Assembly: GCA_001051155.2 (NCBI GenBank)
Contig: JYIP02000008.1
Location: forward strand, 124,001 to 188,000
DNA length: 64,000 bases
Reading direction: 5' to 3'
Source of the DNA: Chrysoporthe austroafricana
Taxonomy: Eukaryota; Ascomycota; Sordariomycetes; Diaporthales; Cryphonectriaceae
Shown here: positions 22,367-33,291 of the stretch, piece by piece
Layout of the letters: every line of letters begins with the position of its first letter
Position numbering within the stretch: position 1 is the first letter of the stretch
The notes under the pieces: model-generated
What the model saw: only the letters and a program-made list of their open reading frames with translations
Told to the model about the DNA's origin: nothing
The model's database searches: none
Made by a program: the position numbers and the translations under genes

Positions 22367-23571
22367 CCACCGGCCATCTTTGCTCCCTGTCCCCTTCTTC
22401 TCCTGCTGGGGGCTGCCTGAGCAGTTGAGTGGTCCAACCTCGTGTATTTCTCAGAAAGCTGTTGTCTCACCCTCTCTGCCTCTCGGCCCAGTTCATGCTC
22501 CGCCCGGCTCGAAGGAGAGCGAAGCGAAGGCCCGTCCCGCAGGCCAGGTTGTGCTCGCTTCTGCACGGCCGCTCATGCAGGTAAGCTTTTCGCCAGCTCG
22601 TGCGTGGGTGGTGGGCACTCCCCCCGGGGGGGTGACGGTGCGCCGGAAGCAGAGAGGTGCAGCGGAGCAGCCAGCCTCCGTTGGTGGCTGCTCAGTAAGC
22701 CAGCCAGCCAGCCCGCCCCCGGGGCTCCCTACGGTTGTCTCTGGTCCAGGTGATCAGGTGGAGCCACGTATTACCGTCATCGACCGAGGCGTGCTTCAGG
22801 GACCTTCCCCGAGACCTTACACCCCGTACGGATTACTACTGCCTCGCCCGGCCCAATGCCCGGGGAGGAAGGGGGGCGCTGGCCGGCGCGTTGGCGAGGT
22901 GGCTTCGGGAGGCGATGTGCAACGCTACCGGCCGCCGTCACCGGCCCTAGGCCAGCGCGCGCGCGCGTGTGCGTATGACATGGCGGCGTGTTGTCAGCAA
23001 TGCTGCCTTGCGTGCTGATGACATGATGTCGCTAGCCTGTCGTGTGACCACAACTCCGGGCCGCGTACTGACTAGATGACGGGGGCCGGAGTTGAGAGTG
23101 TCGCTCCCCGGCTGGATCTGGGAATTCACCTGTGCCTCGTAGTAGCAGGCATAGGCTAAGTAGGCTAGAATTCATGAATGTACCATGAGGGGACTGGGTG
23201 AGATCTACAAAGTAGAGCGCACGAGGCTCGCTGGCCATCGCCCCTTTAGCATCTAACCACCCGGCCCTCACGACGGAGTTCATTCTGTCGTTGCGGCTTA
23301 ATGCTTCTTCCTGGGCATAGCCATACATGCGTAACCGTGCGAGAAGCGAGACACAGGCCTTGGGACCAGGCTTTCATCGTGTCCGCCACTTCCATCACAC
23401 TGGGAGAACGGAGCTATTGATTTACGGTCCACCGTATCATCATATAATGATAACATCTTGATCCTTCACCTCCTCAAAACCCCACACAGGATGAGGCGGT
23501 CTGCTGCGTATCTTAGGCGGCGTGTTGGCCCGCGTGCCGTCCCTTTTTAGCCCGAAGTCCTCCAGAATCCT

Positions 23572-25779
23572 CTAGACGTCCGGGCTTTGTTCGTCTAGAA
23601 TGATGAGCCCAACGCGGCGGAAAACGCGGCGAAACGCATTGATCGCTTTCGCTTTCACCCTCGCGATAGGCTCAAGGGCGAGTGCCATCCCCCGTACCAA
23701 CGATTCTTGATTGTCGATGCTCACGAGCAAGGCGAACGTGGGATGGCGGCGAGGCAGTGTTCCACCTGGACCTCTGCCACCGCCTCGCAGCCAGTCGTGG
23801 CGTACGCGGGATGTCGCCGACCGGGCCGGGTCCCAGCTCCGGTTGTCGTCAGGTATGATGCGCCCAAGCTGGTCCCCGGAAGCCCTTGTGCAGACGCGCA
23901 GCTCGTCTCCGGTCTTGCCCGGGTGCTGGATCACAGAGGTCGCGAGCAGCCGCCCACGCAAGCGCAAGGTCCCGCGCTCGACCTTGCCGAAGCGGTCGCT
24001 CCCAGCACGCGAGATTGACGCGTCGACGAGGCGAGACACGAAATAAGTGCTGTGGCGATCCTCGTAGAACCTGCCGTACCATTGGTGTTGCGTTCTCACC
24101 TCGCAGGGTAAAGAAGCCCATGACCATGACGGTGCTCTTGATGCATACAACAATTGCAACCCGTCGGCGTCCAGCTGGACGGGACTGACCGCAGACCACA
24201 GCAAAGCACGTGGCAGATCCTGTTTCCATAACCCAGCCAAGTAGACGTCAGACGTCGGTCCGTAGGCGTTTGCAATTCCGGACAAAGCAGGGAGACGGTC
24301 CTGTATATCCGTGAAGTTGCATGCCGTGTACGTTGGGACTAGGTGATATAGCCACCAATGATAGAATCTTGAAGGCGTCTGGAACCGGAGCCCCTTAGAG
24401 GAGAGCTCGTAGTATTTGGGTCCTCCCTCGTCACGGGTCGCTTCAGACCTCGCCCCTTCGCAACAATGGAAATACATACAATGCTTGCCGAAATAGAGTG
24501 TCCTCGGGGACAGCAGCTTCTCCTGAACGATCCACCCCCGTCCCTCCAGGAAAGAAGACTTGCTTCCTGCCAAGAGAGCTGCCTGCTTGCCCGTAGAATC
24601 ACATCCTGGATACCACAGTGCAATGCTGGCCGGCTCGGGATGGCCCTCCATATTCCTATACTGGAGGCCACACGTCCGCAAGTTGACATCGTCAAGGTAT
24701 CTCTCACCGAGGAAGCCAGCGAAGGAGTCCGGAGACACTGCTGCACCAATGGTGAGCACGGACCCGCGATAGATGGACGCCATCTTCGGACACTCGCGTT
24801 CCCAGTCCGCTCTGTCGTCCTGGATAATACACAGAGAATCTATCCAGAGATATTCGTACCCCAGTGCCGCTGCCACCTTCACAGCATTACTGAACGTCTC
24901 TGGAAGCTTGTCAGTCTCAAAGCCCTGCTCACGTTGTCTGATGTTGGCCTTGGTCGTGACGGCAGGCTTTGCTGTGCCCCAGCGGTGCGAGAGCGTGGTA
25001 TATATGTAGCGGCACGTGAGCAGGTTCCTGATGAGTCGAATCTTCTCACCACCTCCCTCGATCTTGAGGAGGCGCGTAGGCCCACCTCCTGCCACTTGCG
25101 GGAGGCTGTTGCATTCGTCGTGGGTGTTGGTACAATGCTGAACCCACTGCATCGCAAGGTCTATATCTGGAGTTCTCGCAATTCTCCTTCCATCAAACCA
25201 GCGGGCCCCGGCAGGCGGACTCTCTGCACTCAACAGCCATTAGCCACCGGTAGGGACGGCCCCCGAGTGGTTCAGACTGGCGTTCACACATAGATACATA
25301 CCGGCTTCACAGCCGACCCGGAAAAGCGTCGACCGTGAGCTGCTGACATTGCGATAAACAATACGAACCCTTCCTAGAAGGTCACGGCGCCCTTCAACAC
25401 GGACAGCGAGCATATACGGCGCTGTATTGCCGCGTAAGTGCTCGTCTGCAGCTTCTCGACCCAGGCGAGACGTGCGCTGGTAATGCAAGAGCACCCCATT
25501 CCGGAGCGTTCTGCACAAGCTACAACCGCTCTCAGCGGCGACCTGGAGGTCGATCCAGCTCTTGTGGTGCTCAAACGTAGCAGCATTGTAATAGTTTTTT
25601 GAGAACTTGAAGCAGCGACATACAATCCAGTCGGGCCGGAAGCAGTTCTCCTCGAACGCCAGACAGACACTGCACAATGGGACAGTGGCTGTTCTAGGGA
25701 GTCCCTCTGGGATAGAGCTGTAATGCCGCACGCCGTCGTCGTACAGACTGTCATCATCGCCGTCATCCGGGTCTTCCAT
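23572..25779 (-). CDS. HET-domain protein (heterokaryon incompatibility type)
   Basis: Family of fungal non-self recognition and cell-death proteins. Spliced model complement(23572..25223,25302..25779), 709 residues. The intron (GTATGT donor, CTAAT branch, GTGCAG acceptor) removes an apparent in-frame TAA and joins codon phase 1, so the gene is intact. The N-terminal region is Cys-rich (LCSVCLAFEENC, SGCSLCRTL), as in many HET proteins. The HET domain follows: YIYTTLSHRWG, LPETFSNAVKVAAALGYEYLWIDSLCIIQDD, ADWERECPKMASIYRGSVLTI, then GRGWIVQEKLLSPRTLYFG. A C-terminal region with APSWSWASLP is typical. No effector domain (NACHT, patatin) is attached. What it recognises cannot be read here. Confidence 0.9.
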
Positions 25780-25902
25780 CCTGGAGCTGGCTTCTGATCG
25801 TGCCTGCTATACAAGTAGAGGGCCACTTGGGACGGAGGTCAGGAGTGCCGCTCACACAAGTTCACCAAGATTTCTAAGACAATCGAAGCTGACACTGCCG
25901 TC

Positions 25903-25932
25903 TTTTTTTTTTTTTTAAAAAAAAAAAAAAAT
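25903..25932. repeat. T14/A16 self-complementary block
   Basis: Fourteen T followed directly by sixteen A. Could be a replication-slippage tract or the meeting of two poly(A)-tailed insertions; no flanking element seen. Confidence 0.8.
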
Positions 25933-26171
25933 CTAGTGCACTGTTGTTGGCAAGGCTCAAGAGCACGGCTAAAAGGGATCCACAGCGAAACGGCTTCGGC
26001 GACAACCTCCTGTTTCAAGGAGGATTCCAGGATCGGCATCCAGGTTATAAGTAGGCCAGCAGCGGTTCTAGGCAGATCGAGAAATTAAGTTTCACCTACA
26101 CTCTTTTTGCCACACCTAAACTTTCAACACAGACCGACCTTTTTCCACTTCCCCACCCGCACTGAATATAG

Positions 26172-26222
26172 TGCATGCAGCTCCTCCCGGATCGGGAACC
26201 AACAGGCTCTCAGGCTTGCGCA
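26172..26222. repeat. Short direct repeat, left copy
   Basis: tgcagctcctcccggatc followed by a diverged part ending aggctctcag; the right copy lies at 28788-28838. About 40 of 48 bases appear to match by eye. The pair brackets the broken HET pseudogene. Confidence 0.55.
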
Positions 26223-26271
26223 TGAGCGACGACGCCGAGCTTGTCTACTTGGAGAGGTGAGAAGAGTCCGC

Positions 26272-28170
26272 TCAGCGGATCCTGGCCGACATTGCTGTTG
26301 CGTCCTGTATCATCTCGCCCTGCATGGCGCCGTGTAGGTAGGCATATCCCCGCAGAGCAAACCCGCTCTCCAGCGGTCGCAGGACAGAGGGATAGACACT
26401 GCCGAGCGGAGCGAAGACAACGTCTCCGGCTCTCGTTTCCGATATGCAGCAGCCTATCGAGCCGTCCTCGGTGACAAACAGGCTCGACTCAGGGTAGTCG
26501 AAGTCCCAGACCGGCCTGCCAAAAGCCCTCCCATCACCAGCGCTGTCGACATCCAGAAGGGCCGGAGGCACGTACTCGTCGTACGATCCTGTATCTAGGA
26601 ACAGCTTCAGATACGCTATAAAGTTTCGTAGCAAGATGTCCCCCTCTACCGGGTCGCTGTTTTCGTTCAGGCCGAACGACAACGCGTCTGCCATCGACTC
26701 GAGTGTTTCCGCACTGAGACGCTGCTGCCTCGGAGCTCCGCGAGGCGCCTCGCCGTCCTCTGAGGGGTCCTTGTCGAGAGCCCGGGCGACCGTGCCCAGA
26801 ATGCGCCCCCAAAGCTTGTCCAGCGAGGCACGGCCCTCTTCCGACTGGAGCGCGGCGTTGCCAAAGCAGCTCTCGTTGTACGGCTCAGACGCGATGACGC
26901 GGCCGAGCACGAACCCGGAGAGGGTGAGCTCGTTCGCTGCCCTGTCGATGCGCCACTCGGGCGGCGCGTTCCCCGCGGGCCGCCATGGCAGCGGCTTGCC
27001 AAACCGGAAGGGGTTGCGAAACCACATCGGCTGGTTCCAGCGGGGCACCCAGGACGGATCGTCGCGCCCGGTGGCGTAGAGGACCGCGTTGGTGTTCCCG
27101 AAGACGACGAGCGACGCCGCCACCGAGTCGCGGTAGACCTCCGTGACGGACTTGCTGTAGTCCGGGTCCAGCACGCTGGCGTCGTCGGGGAGGTGCATCA
27201 CGCCGCGGAGCCCGTAGACGACGTCCCGGGCGTCGGTGGCGACGAAGTTCGAGGCGAGGTACAGCAGCATGAGCCAGTTCTCGCGGTGCGCGCGGCTCGC
27301 CAGGGAGCCGCCGGCGATGGAGGCCCACCAGCAGTACGCCTTGGAGAAGCCGTACTGCTTGGAGAAGGCGGTCTCCATGGTGATGTAGCCGGCGACCAGC
27401 TCGACGCGGTCCCACTCCGTCTCCTCCCGCCCGCAGCGGACGACGCGGTGGTCGTTCGCGCTCAGCTCCTGCACGACCCAGACCCGGGTGAAGTACGGGT
27501 GCGAGTAGAGCCAGACCAGCGCGCTCCACAGCGCGTCGCTGCTGAAGGCACACTCGTTCGGGAGCGGCAGCGACGGCCTGTTGGCGAAGACGAGGTCGCG
27601 GATGTTCTCTACGGACTGCAGGTCGTCGACCTGCATCTCGAGCTTTTCGCACAGAAAGTCGGAGATGGTCGTAATCCCGTCGACTGCGCTCTTAGCAAGG
27701 CAGTCTTCGGTATTAGGCCCCAGCCACATTAGGACCGACTCGGCGTTCTCAATACCCTCCTCATCTGCCTGACCTGCTGTCCACGCTCCGGGATGTCCTG
27801 TTGGTTTATGCTGAACCACCGTTAGTCAACCCGCATATCCACCATGTCTTCGCAGAGGGGCCGAAGACGGTGAGGGCAGGAAACAGGGATGATGGACATG
27901 CCAAAGCGCACCTGCTCACATGAGTCTGGAGCGCTCAGGGTAGCGTAAGTGGGCGAGCGCCCCTGGGAGATTCCGCGCCACCGTTGCAGTCTTTCCATTA
28001 CAGAAGACCGGTGCCATAAGGGTAGGGTCGCCCCAGGCATAGGAGAGCGCCTCTTACTTGGGCTGGAGATGCCAGTCCGAGACATGTAGCAGGCAGCTGA
28101 CGGGTCATCGTTCCCGGGCAAGAGCTTTGTGGTATCCTGAATGCTGTAACTGTGGGTAACAGCTGGTGAA
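26272..28170 (-). pseudogene. Broken HET-domain gene
   Basis: The 3' part is a long open frame (27790 region down to 26272) with HET C-terminal features: NAESVLMWLGPNTED, YFTRVWVVQELS, DARDVVYGLRGVMHLPDD, and a conserved-looking tail. The 5' part is damaged. VSCLLHVSDWHLQPK precedes a TAA at 28056-28054, exactly where the family has YEALSYAWGD, and ALSYAWGDPTL continues right after it. Further on, ERSRLM is followed by TGA at 27918-27916 where the family has W in the WxDALC motif. The next intron lacks a normal GT donor (GCATGT). INQQDIPERGQQVRQM then needs a frame change near 27755 to reach NAESVLMWLG. A further frame change lies near 28108. With this many lesions it is a pseudogene, though a truncated product from the 3' frame is conceivable. 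Confidence 0.8.
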
Positions 28171-28787
28171 CCATCGCGTTGATCTGTGACCAGAATTTGG
28201 GCGACTAAACAAGAAGCCGATCTTTTAAGAACGAGGCCAGGTGAAATTACAGCGAATTCCTATGACGGCGAATCATTGGCCAACCCAGCGATATATCTCA
28301 TAGGGCACATGGCGGGGAATCTGTTCCTTGCCCCCCTCGCTCGACTGAAGAAACCTCCCCCCTCCTCTACTTCCACATACCCTCTGCAGCGTTTGTAGTA
28401 ACCTCAAACTTCACACAGTCCGCCCAAATTTCCAGCACTGCTTGCTTCGGCACACTGATCTACAATGCCCACAGCCAGCCGCTTCACGCTCGTCTTCAAA
28501 GTCCTCACGCGCGGGCTCGACGCGTGCAAAAGCGCGAAAGAGGGGGGGGGAGGTTGCAGTAGAGAGCAGCACGCAACAGCTGGGGCCCAGTTGAGAGATG
28601 CATGCGGAATGATAAACGGCACCCACCCAATCTTGACCCAGCCGACGGCATAGATGAGGCGATCTCCGAAGGCCACCCGAGGAATGCTGCCGCGCGGATG
28701 GTCAAGATGCACCTGGGGCAGATGCACGCTATTGCCGGACATTCACAAATGATCAGCCGAGGGTCAGTATCAGGTAGCTATGCAGCT

Positions 28788-28838
28788 TGCAGCTCCTCCC
28801 GGATCAGGCACCATCAGGCTCTCAGCCTTGTGTGCGTG
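28788..28838. repeat. Short direct repeat, right copy
   Basis: Matches 26172-26222 (tgcagctcctcccggatc core, aggctctcag end). Confidence 0.55.
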
Positions 28839-29162
28839 ATCAACTAGGCTGTGTGGGACATGGGAAAGAGCCGCACATAAAAACCGGCACCGTGACAGTG
28901 GAGGCTGGAGGGAGGCGGAGCAGGAGGGCGAGTGACACAGCGCCAGAGCCTCATCCGAACTCGAACTTCAAGAGCGTGTGCAGTATGCGCGAGAGGGGAA
29001 CCTCGGAGAGGCGGCGCATCTCGAGGGTGATGCGGGTGACATAGTCGTCTACGCGATGAGCTACCTTCACAATACTGGCAATTTAAGCACGGTAATGAGA
29101 AAAGCTTGAAGATACGTTAGGCGAACAAAGTCCCCTGCGGGCGTGATGCAGCAAGACCAATT

Positions 29163-29193
29163 ATGAATGAATGAATGAATGAATGAATGAATG
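29163..29193. repeat. (ATGA)n microsatellite
   Basis: About seven to eight perfect ATGA units. Confidence 0.9.
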
Positions 29194-29681
29194 GCTTGAT
29201 CTCAAGATAAGCTGGTCAGATCTATCCAGTCGTGCAACAGACGTCAAATTCCATATCCGCAGTGGTTGCATGTTTCTATCCACGTGCGCTGTTCCAAAGA
29301 TCAAAACAAGAAAAAAAAGAAGAAGTACAGCACCCCGAAAGACTCTCTAGAAGGTATCCCGCATAGGTAGACCGTGTCTCCCAGATCCCAATATCACCAT
29401 TAACCAAACGCTGTCCAATCGCTCCACCGACGAGGAACGGAAAAAATATAAAAACGAAGGGAAAAAAAAAACCCCCCAGACGCCAACCCGGGAAAGTCCT
29501 CGCTCGCTATATAGGTTCATGACAGGACCGGTGACGTTCCTCATCACCCGTCGCCCGTCGTCCCTCTCATGTCGTCGTCCTCCGTAGCAATATGTGTCCC
29601 CCACCCTTGGATAAGACAAAGACGAGGAAAAGAAAGGGAGAAAAAGCAACAAGAGGCAAAATTGTCGTCGTAACTTCATCA

Positions 29682-31828
29682 TCACAGCGGCGGGCTATCC
29701 TGCGTCCAGGGCGGCTCGGCAGGGTACCTCCGGCCCCCGACGCCCTTGATCCCGGGGCTCGCCGTCCGGTCCATGACGGACCTGTCGTCCAGCGGCGCCC
29801 CGCCGCCGCCGCCGCCGCCACCGCGCCGCCTTCGGCCCTCGTCGCCGGCATACCGGCCGTCCCGCGGGTCGGCGTCGTACCAGTGCCGGTCGCGGTCGCG
29901 GTCGAGCCGGTCCACGTCGGCGTGGCTGCTCGTCCGCCGGGCGTTCCCCGGCCGGTACGGGTACCTCGCGTCCCTCTCGCGGTCGCGGTCCCGGTCCCGG
30001 CGGCTCCGCGGCCTGTCGGCACGTGCCACCGCGTCGTCCCAGTCTGGCAGGTCGTCCCGGCTCCGCCGCGACAGCCGGTCCCGGTCCCGGTCGCGGTCGC
30101 GGTCGCGCTCGTGCTCCCGGTCGTGCTCCCGCTGCAGCTGCAGCCGCCGCCGCTCCCGGGCGCGCCGGCGGCGCTCCCGCGTGTGCTCCGAGTCCGAGTC
30201 GCTACCCCCGTCGTCGTAGGACCGGCTGCGGTCCAGGCGCAGGCTGTCGCGCGAGCTGGCGCCGGCGCCGGCGTTGCCGCTGCTGGACCCGGGGCTCTTG
30301 CGGGGCGGGCGGTCCGGCGGCGCCCCCGGCCCCGGCCCCAACCCCGTCCCGAGGGGGAAGATGCCCGAGAGCTTCTCGCTCGCCCAGTCCCGGGCGCGGT
30401 CGAAGCCCGCGCTCTTCCTGCGCGCGCCGACCCCGCCGGCCGGGCCGCCGTCGCCGGGCCGCAGCTTCGCGCCGCCGTCGGCCCGGAGGCTGGGCATGGG
30501 CGGCGCGGCACCGGGGGGCGTGCTGCCCGGCGGGCCCGCGGCGGGCACGGCGACGTAGCGCGGGACGACCTTCGGGCTGCGGTGGGGTCTGTACTGCTCG
30601 GAGCTCCGGCGGCCGGACCGCGGGCTCATGTCGCCCGCGTCAAACTCGGAGCCGTCGGGGCTCGGGCGGCGCGGGTGGGAGTGCCGGCGGGCGGCGGAGG
30701 GCCGCAGGGGGTCGAGGTGGGCGGCCGAGTGCGGCTCGTGGGGGGAGGGGTAGTCCGAGAAGGACCGCCGGCGCGCCCTCTCATCGGACGAGTGGGTGCC
30801 GTGCCTCGCGCGCTCCGGCGTGTCCGGGGAGATGCGCACCCGCGCGCCCCTGGGATAGCGCGCCGTGTCGCCCGGGCTCACGTGGGTGAAGGGGACGTTG
30901 CGGGGGCTGAAGTAGTCGGAGGCGGCACTTCTCGAGCCGGCAGGGACGTGTGAGAAGCCCGCGTTCACCCGGTCGGCGGCGGACGCGAAGGCAGGCCTGG
31001 GCGACTCCCTCGGCGTGGCCTCCTGCCTCAGCCTGTCGCCACATGCCGCATGCCAGGCGGTGATCTCGGGGTCGGGCTCAGAGGGGAACGAGGAGAGGGG
31101 GATGACCTTGGGGAAGGGCTCGCCGGTGTCGGGGTCCCTCAGGTCCCAGTTCCGGAGGGCGGCGAGGACGAAGGGGACGTGCTCGTCGGGCGCGAGCAGG
31201 ATCTGGATGGACTCCCAGCGCACGAAGCCCTTGAGGGTCAGGGCGGGGACGGAGGGCGGCTCGAAGTCGTTCTCGGTGGGCTCGAGGGTGTGGCGGCAGC
31301 CGAAGACCTGCCAGATGTACGAGATGGACTCGTGCGGGGCTTCGACGAAGAGCTCTGTGCGAGGGTGGGAGAGAAGCGGCCCCCAGTCAGCAGACCATCT
31401 CGCGACAGGTGTACATGTATATCTCTATATATACATGTATATATACGTATGTATATATGTATACATGTAAAGAGGACGAAAGGGGCGCCTCGGCTCCGCA
31501 CTCACTATCGTAGTCTCCCCCCACAGCCTTGTAGAAGGCGGCAAGCTTGCTAGGCTTCAGCGCACGGTCGTTCTTGTCGCCGACCTCATCGACCTAGAGG
31601 CGCGGACGGACAGCGCCGTCGTGTCAGCCCCCGCTATCCTGAAGACGCTGGCAAGGGACGGGGAATGGGGAATCGGGCTAGCTGAGCTAAGAGGGAGAAG
31701 GGGAGGGACCAGGCAGGCGGGTGGGCGGGACGGAGACTCACAATGTGTTGCCCGATGGCCCGCAGCAGCGCGTCGAGCACCTTTGTCGGCGTCTTGTTCG
31801 GCTCGTAGAGGTAGCCGTAGTAGCCGCC

Positions 31829-31865
<37 letters not shown>

Positions 31866-31996
31866 GGCCTGGGAGCGTCGGGTTGCTGCTGCTGCGGCGG
31901 CGGCGGCGGTGGCGCCGGCGGCGGCGACGGCGAAAGTGGTGGTTGAGGAGGAGGAGCCGCTGCCGGCTTGGGTCTGGACTCGGCGGCGGTGGCCAT
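29682..31996 (-). CDS. DUF7514-type fungal protein with RD-rich tail
   Basis: Spliced model complement(29682..31354,31506..31593,31742..31996), 671 residues from ATG at 31996. The N-terminus is Pro/Gln-rich with an 11-Gln tract. The folded domain then reads YGYLYEPNKTPTKVLDALLR, SKLAAFYKAVGGDYD, ESISYIWQVFGCRHTLEPT, PALTLKGFVRWESIQILLAP and PFPKVIPLSSFPSEPDPEI; this is the pattern I know as the fungal DUF7514 domain. The long tail is disordered: Ser/Pro/Arg-rich, a stretch of alternating Arg-Asp, and a Gly-rich end. Function is unknown in the family; RD/RS-type tails suggest a nuclear or RNA-linked role, but that is inference. Introns are canonical; the second holds a TA-rich run (31412-31466). 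The antisense frames over the RD region are shadows of biased composition. Confidence 0.85.
31412..31466. repeat. TA/TG-rich microsatellite in intron
   Basis: Imperfect tatata/catgta repeats within the second intron of the DUF7514-type gene. Confidence 0.8.
31832..31865. repeat. CTG repeat encoding poly-Gln (minus strand)
   Basis: Eleven CTG units on the plus strand, read as CAG (Gln) in the minus-strand gene. Confidence 0.9.
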
Positions 31997-33051
31997 CGCG
32001 ATGCACACTCACCGGCGGCGACAGGCTGCTGCTGCTCATCAGGGCGCGCGCGCTCGAGCTCGGGCAGCCAGCGACGACAGCGGCGGGGCTCCAGCGGGAC
32101 CTGGCAGCGTCATCGGGCAGCTCGACGCGGCCGCGGGGGGGGGGGAGGTTAAGCGAGCAGAACAGAAGAGAGCTGAGCAGGACAGGGCAGGAGATCTGGA
32201 TATAAAGAAGAAGCAGCCAGGATATTGCTCTGGGGCGCCGTGAAGGGAGCACATCAGAATCCCAAGGCTGGCGCTGCAACACGACGGGTTGTGAGGAAGG
32301 GCAGGAGAGAGCGCAGCTTGGCTTGCAGGCGTTCCTGGGCCTGGGGACAGTTGGCCGCGGGATGCTTGCCTGTGTGTGTGCCTGTGACTGCGACGGCGAA
32401 CTTGTGACTGGGGGCGTGCAGAGGCGATCACATCACTGGGCCGTCACTGTTACTGTGGCAATAGGGGGCGCCTGCAGGTGCTTGCAGGCGTGCTGCAGGG
32501 GCGAGCACCTAGAGCTTACAGGCGGCGGGGCGGCGCAGCGCCACTGGAGCGCCAGCGCTGCAGCGCGCGGTGCAGGTCGACATCGCCCCGACTGGCTGCC
32601 GAGGAGAGGCGGCGCACTACCAGCTGCCACACCACCACCCACACCTCGCACCACCACCAGCAGGCAGCCAGCAGCTGTTGCTTATCCGACAAAGATCGCC
32701 GTCCGTCCTGCTCTGATCGATCTGTGCCGCATGTACTTGCTCCTGCTCTATCCTCCAACCGGAGACGGCGCCGTGTGTCCTGATGGGTCCGCGGCGGCGT
32801 CCCGTGACGGCGGCTGGGAGTCACAGCCGGCTGTTGCCTCGGCGTGATCCCCAATCTGTGCCGTGCTGTGCTGTGCTGCAGCACGGAGATAGACACCGTG
32901 CAGGGTGAGCGGTGGAAACTTGTATTATCGTTCTACTATAATACAGCAGGTACGGGTGGGTGTACGCGTACGCCTCATAATAACCAAACCCACCCACCCA
33001 CCACGCACGCCCTTCCACCCGCCCACAGCCTCGCCTCGCCCCCGCGGCTGC
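31997..33051. other. Intergenic, promoter of the DUF7514-type gene
   Basis: GC-rich, with no supported gene. It lies upstream of the minus-strand gene and downstream of the DUF1772 gene. Confidence 0.5.
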
Positions 33052-33259
33052 TCAGGCCACCAGCCCCCAGAGCCCGAGCACGGCGCCAGCGAGCGGGAGG
33101 CACGACCTCGCCAGGTTGAGGCGGCCCCAGCGCACGAGCAGGTCGCCCACGGCCTCCGCGCCCGCGCCCGCGCCCGCGCCGCCGGCGGCCCACGCCAGCA
33201 GCGCGTCGTTCGTCGGCGCCATGAACACCCAGGTGAAGGGCACGATGGCGAGCGTGAGG

Positions 33260-33291
<32 letters not shown>

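Larger units (their letters stand above)
19237..23571. other. 4.3 kb GC-rich gene desert
   Basis: No supported gene on either strand. The sequence is C/G-rich with many short runs and simple repeats: CTGTCYG at 20338-20409, GATGGATG about 20270-20300, CACG about 21829-21849, CCAG about 22688-22710 and GCGCGC about 22960. Long frames here differ in composition from the window's genes and carry no motifs. It lies 5' to the gene at 18280-19236 and 3' to the HET gene at 23572, so a long promoter or 5' leader is possible. Confidence 0.55.
25780..26271. other. Intergenic between HET loci
   Basis: No gene seen. Contains a T14-A16 block (25903-25932) and, at about 26172-26225, one copy of a short direct repeat also found at 28788-28838. 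Should hold the promoter of the minus-strand HET gene. Confidence 0.5.
28171..29681. other. Intergenic with one coding-like remnant
   Basis: No full gene. On the minus strand, about 29046 to 28951, a frame reads DDYVTRITLEMRRLSEVPLS and ends KFEFG-TGA. It looks like a last exon of an unidentified gene; no upstream exon could be joined with confidence, although minus-strand 28742-28600 (VHLDHPRGSIPRVAFGDRLI) also looks coding-like. An AATG repeat occupies 29163-29193. The last 300 bases are probably 3' UTR of the gene ending at 29682. Confidence 0.35.

Noticed and set aside
25224..25301. In-frame TAA between the two parts of the HET gene at 23572-25779
   Set aside because: It lies inside a canonical 78-base intron (GTATGT, CTAAT, GTGCAG) whose removal restores codon phase.
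30010..30130. CCGGTCG repeats as a tandem DNA element
   Set aside because: They simply encode the Arg-Asp repeat of the minus-strand protein.
29592..30953. Long plus-strand frames over the Arg-Asp region
   Set aside because: They are antisense to a well-supported gene and consist of Ala/Arg/Pro/Val produced by biased GC-rich codons.
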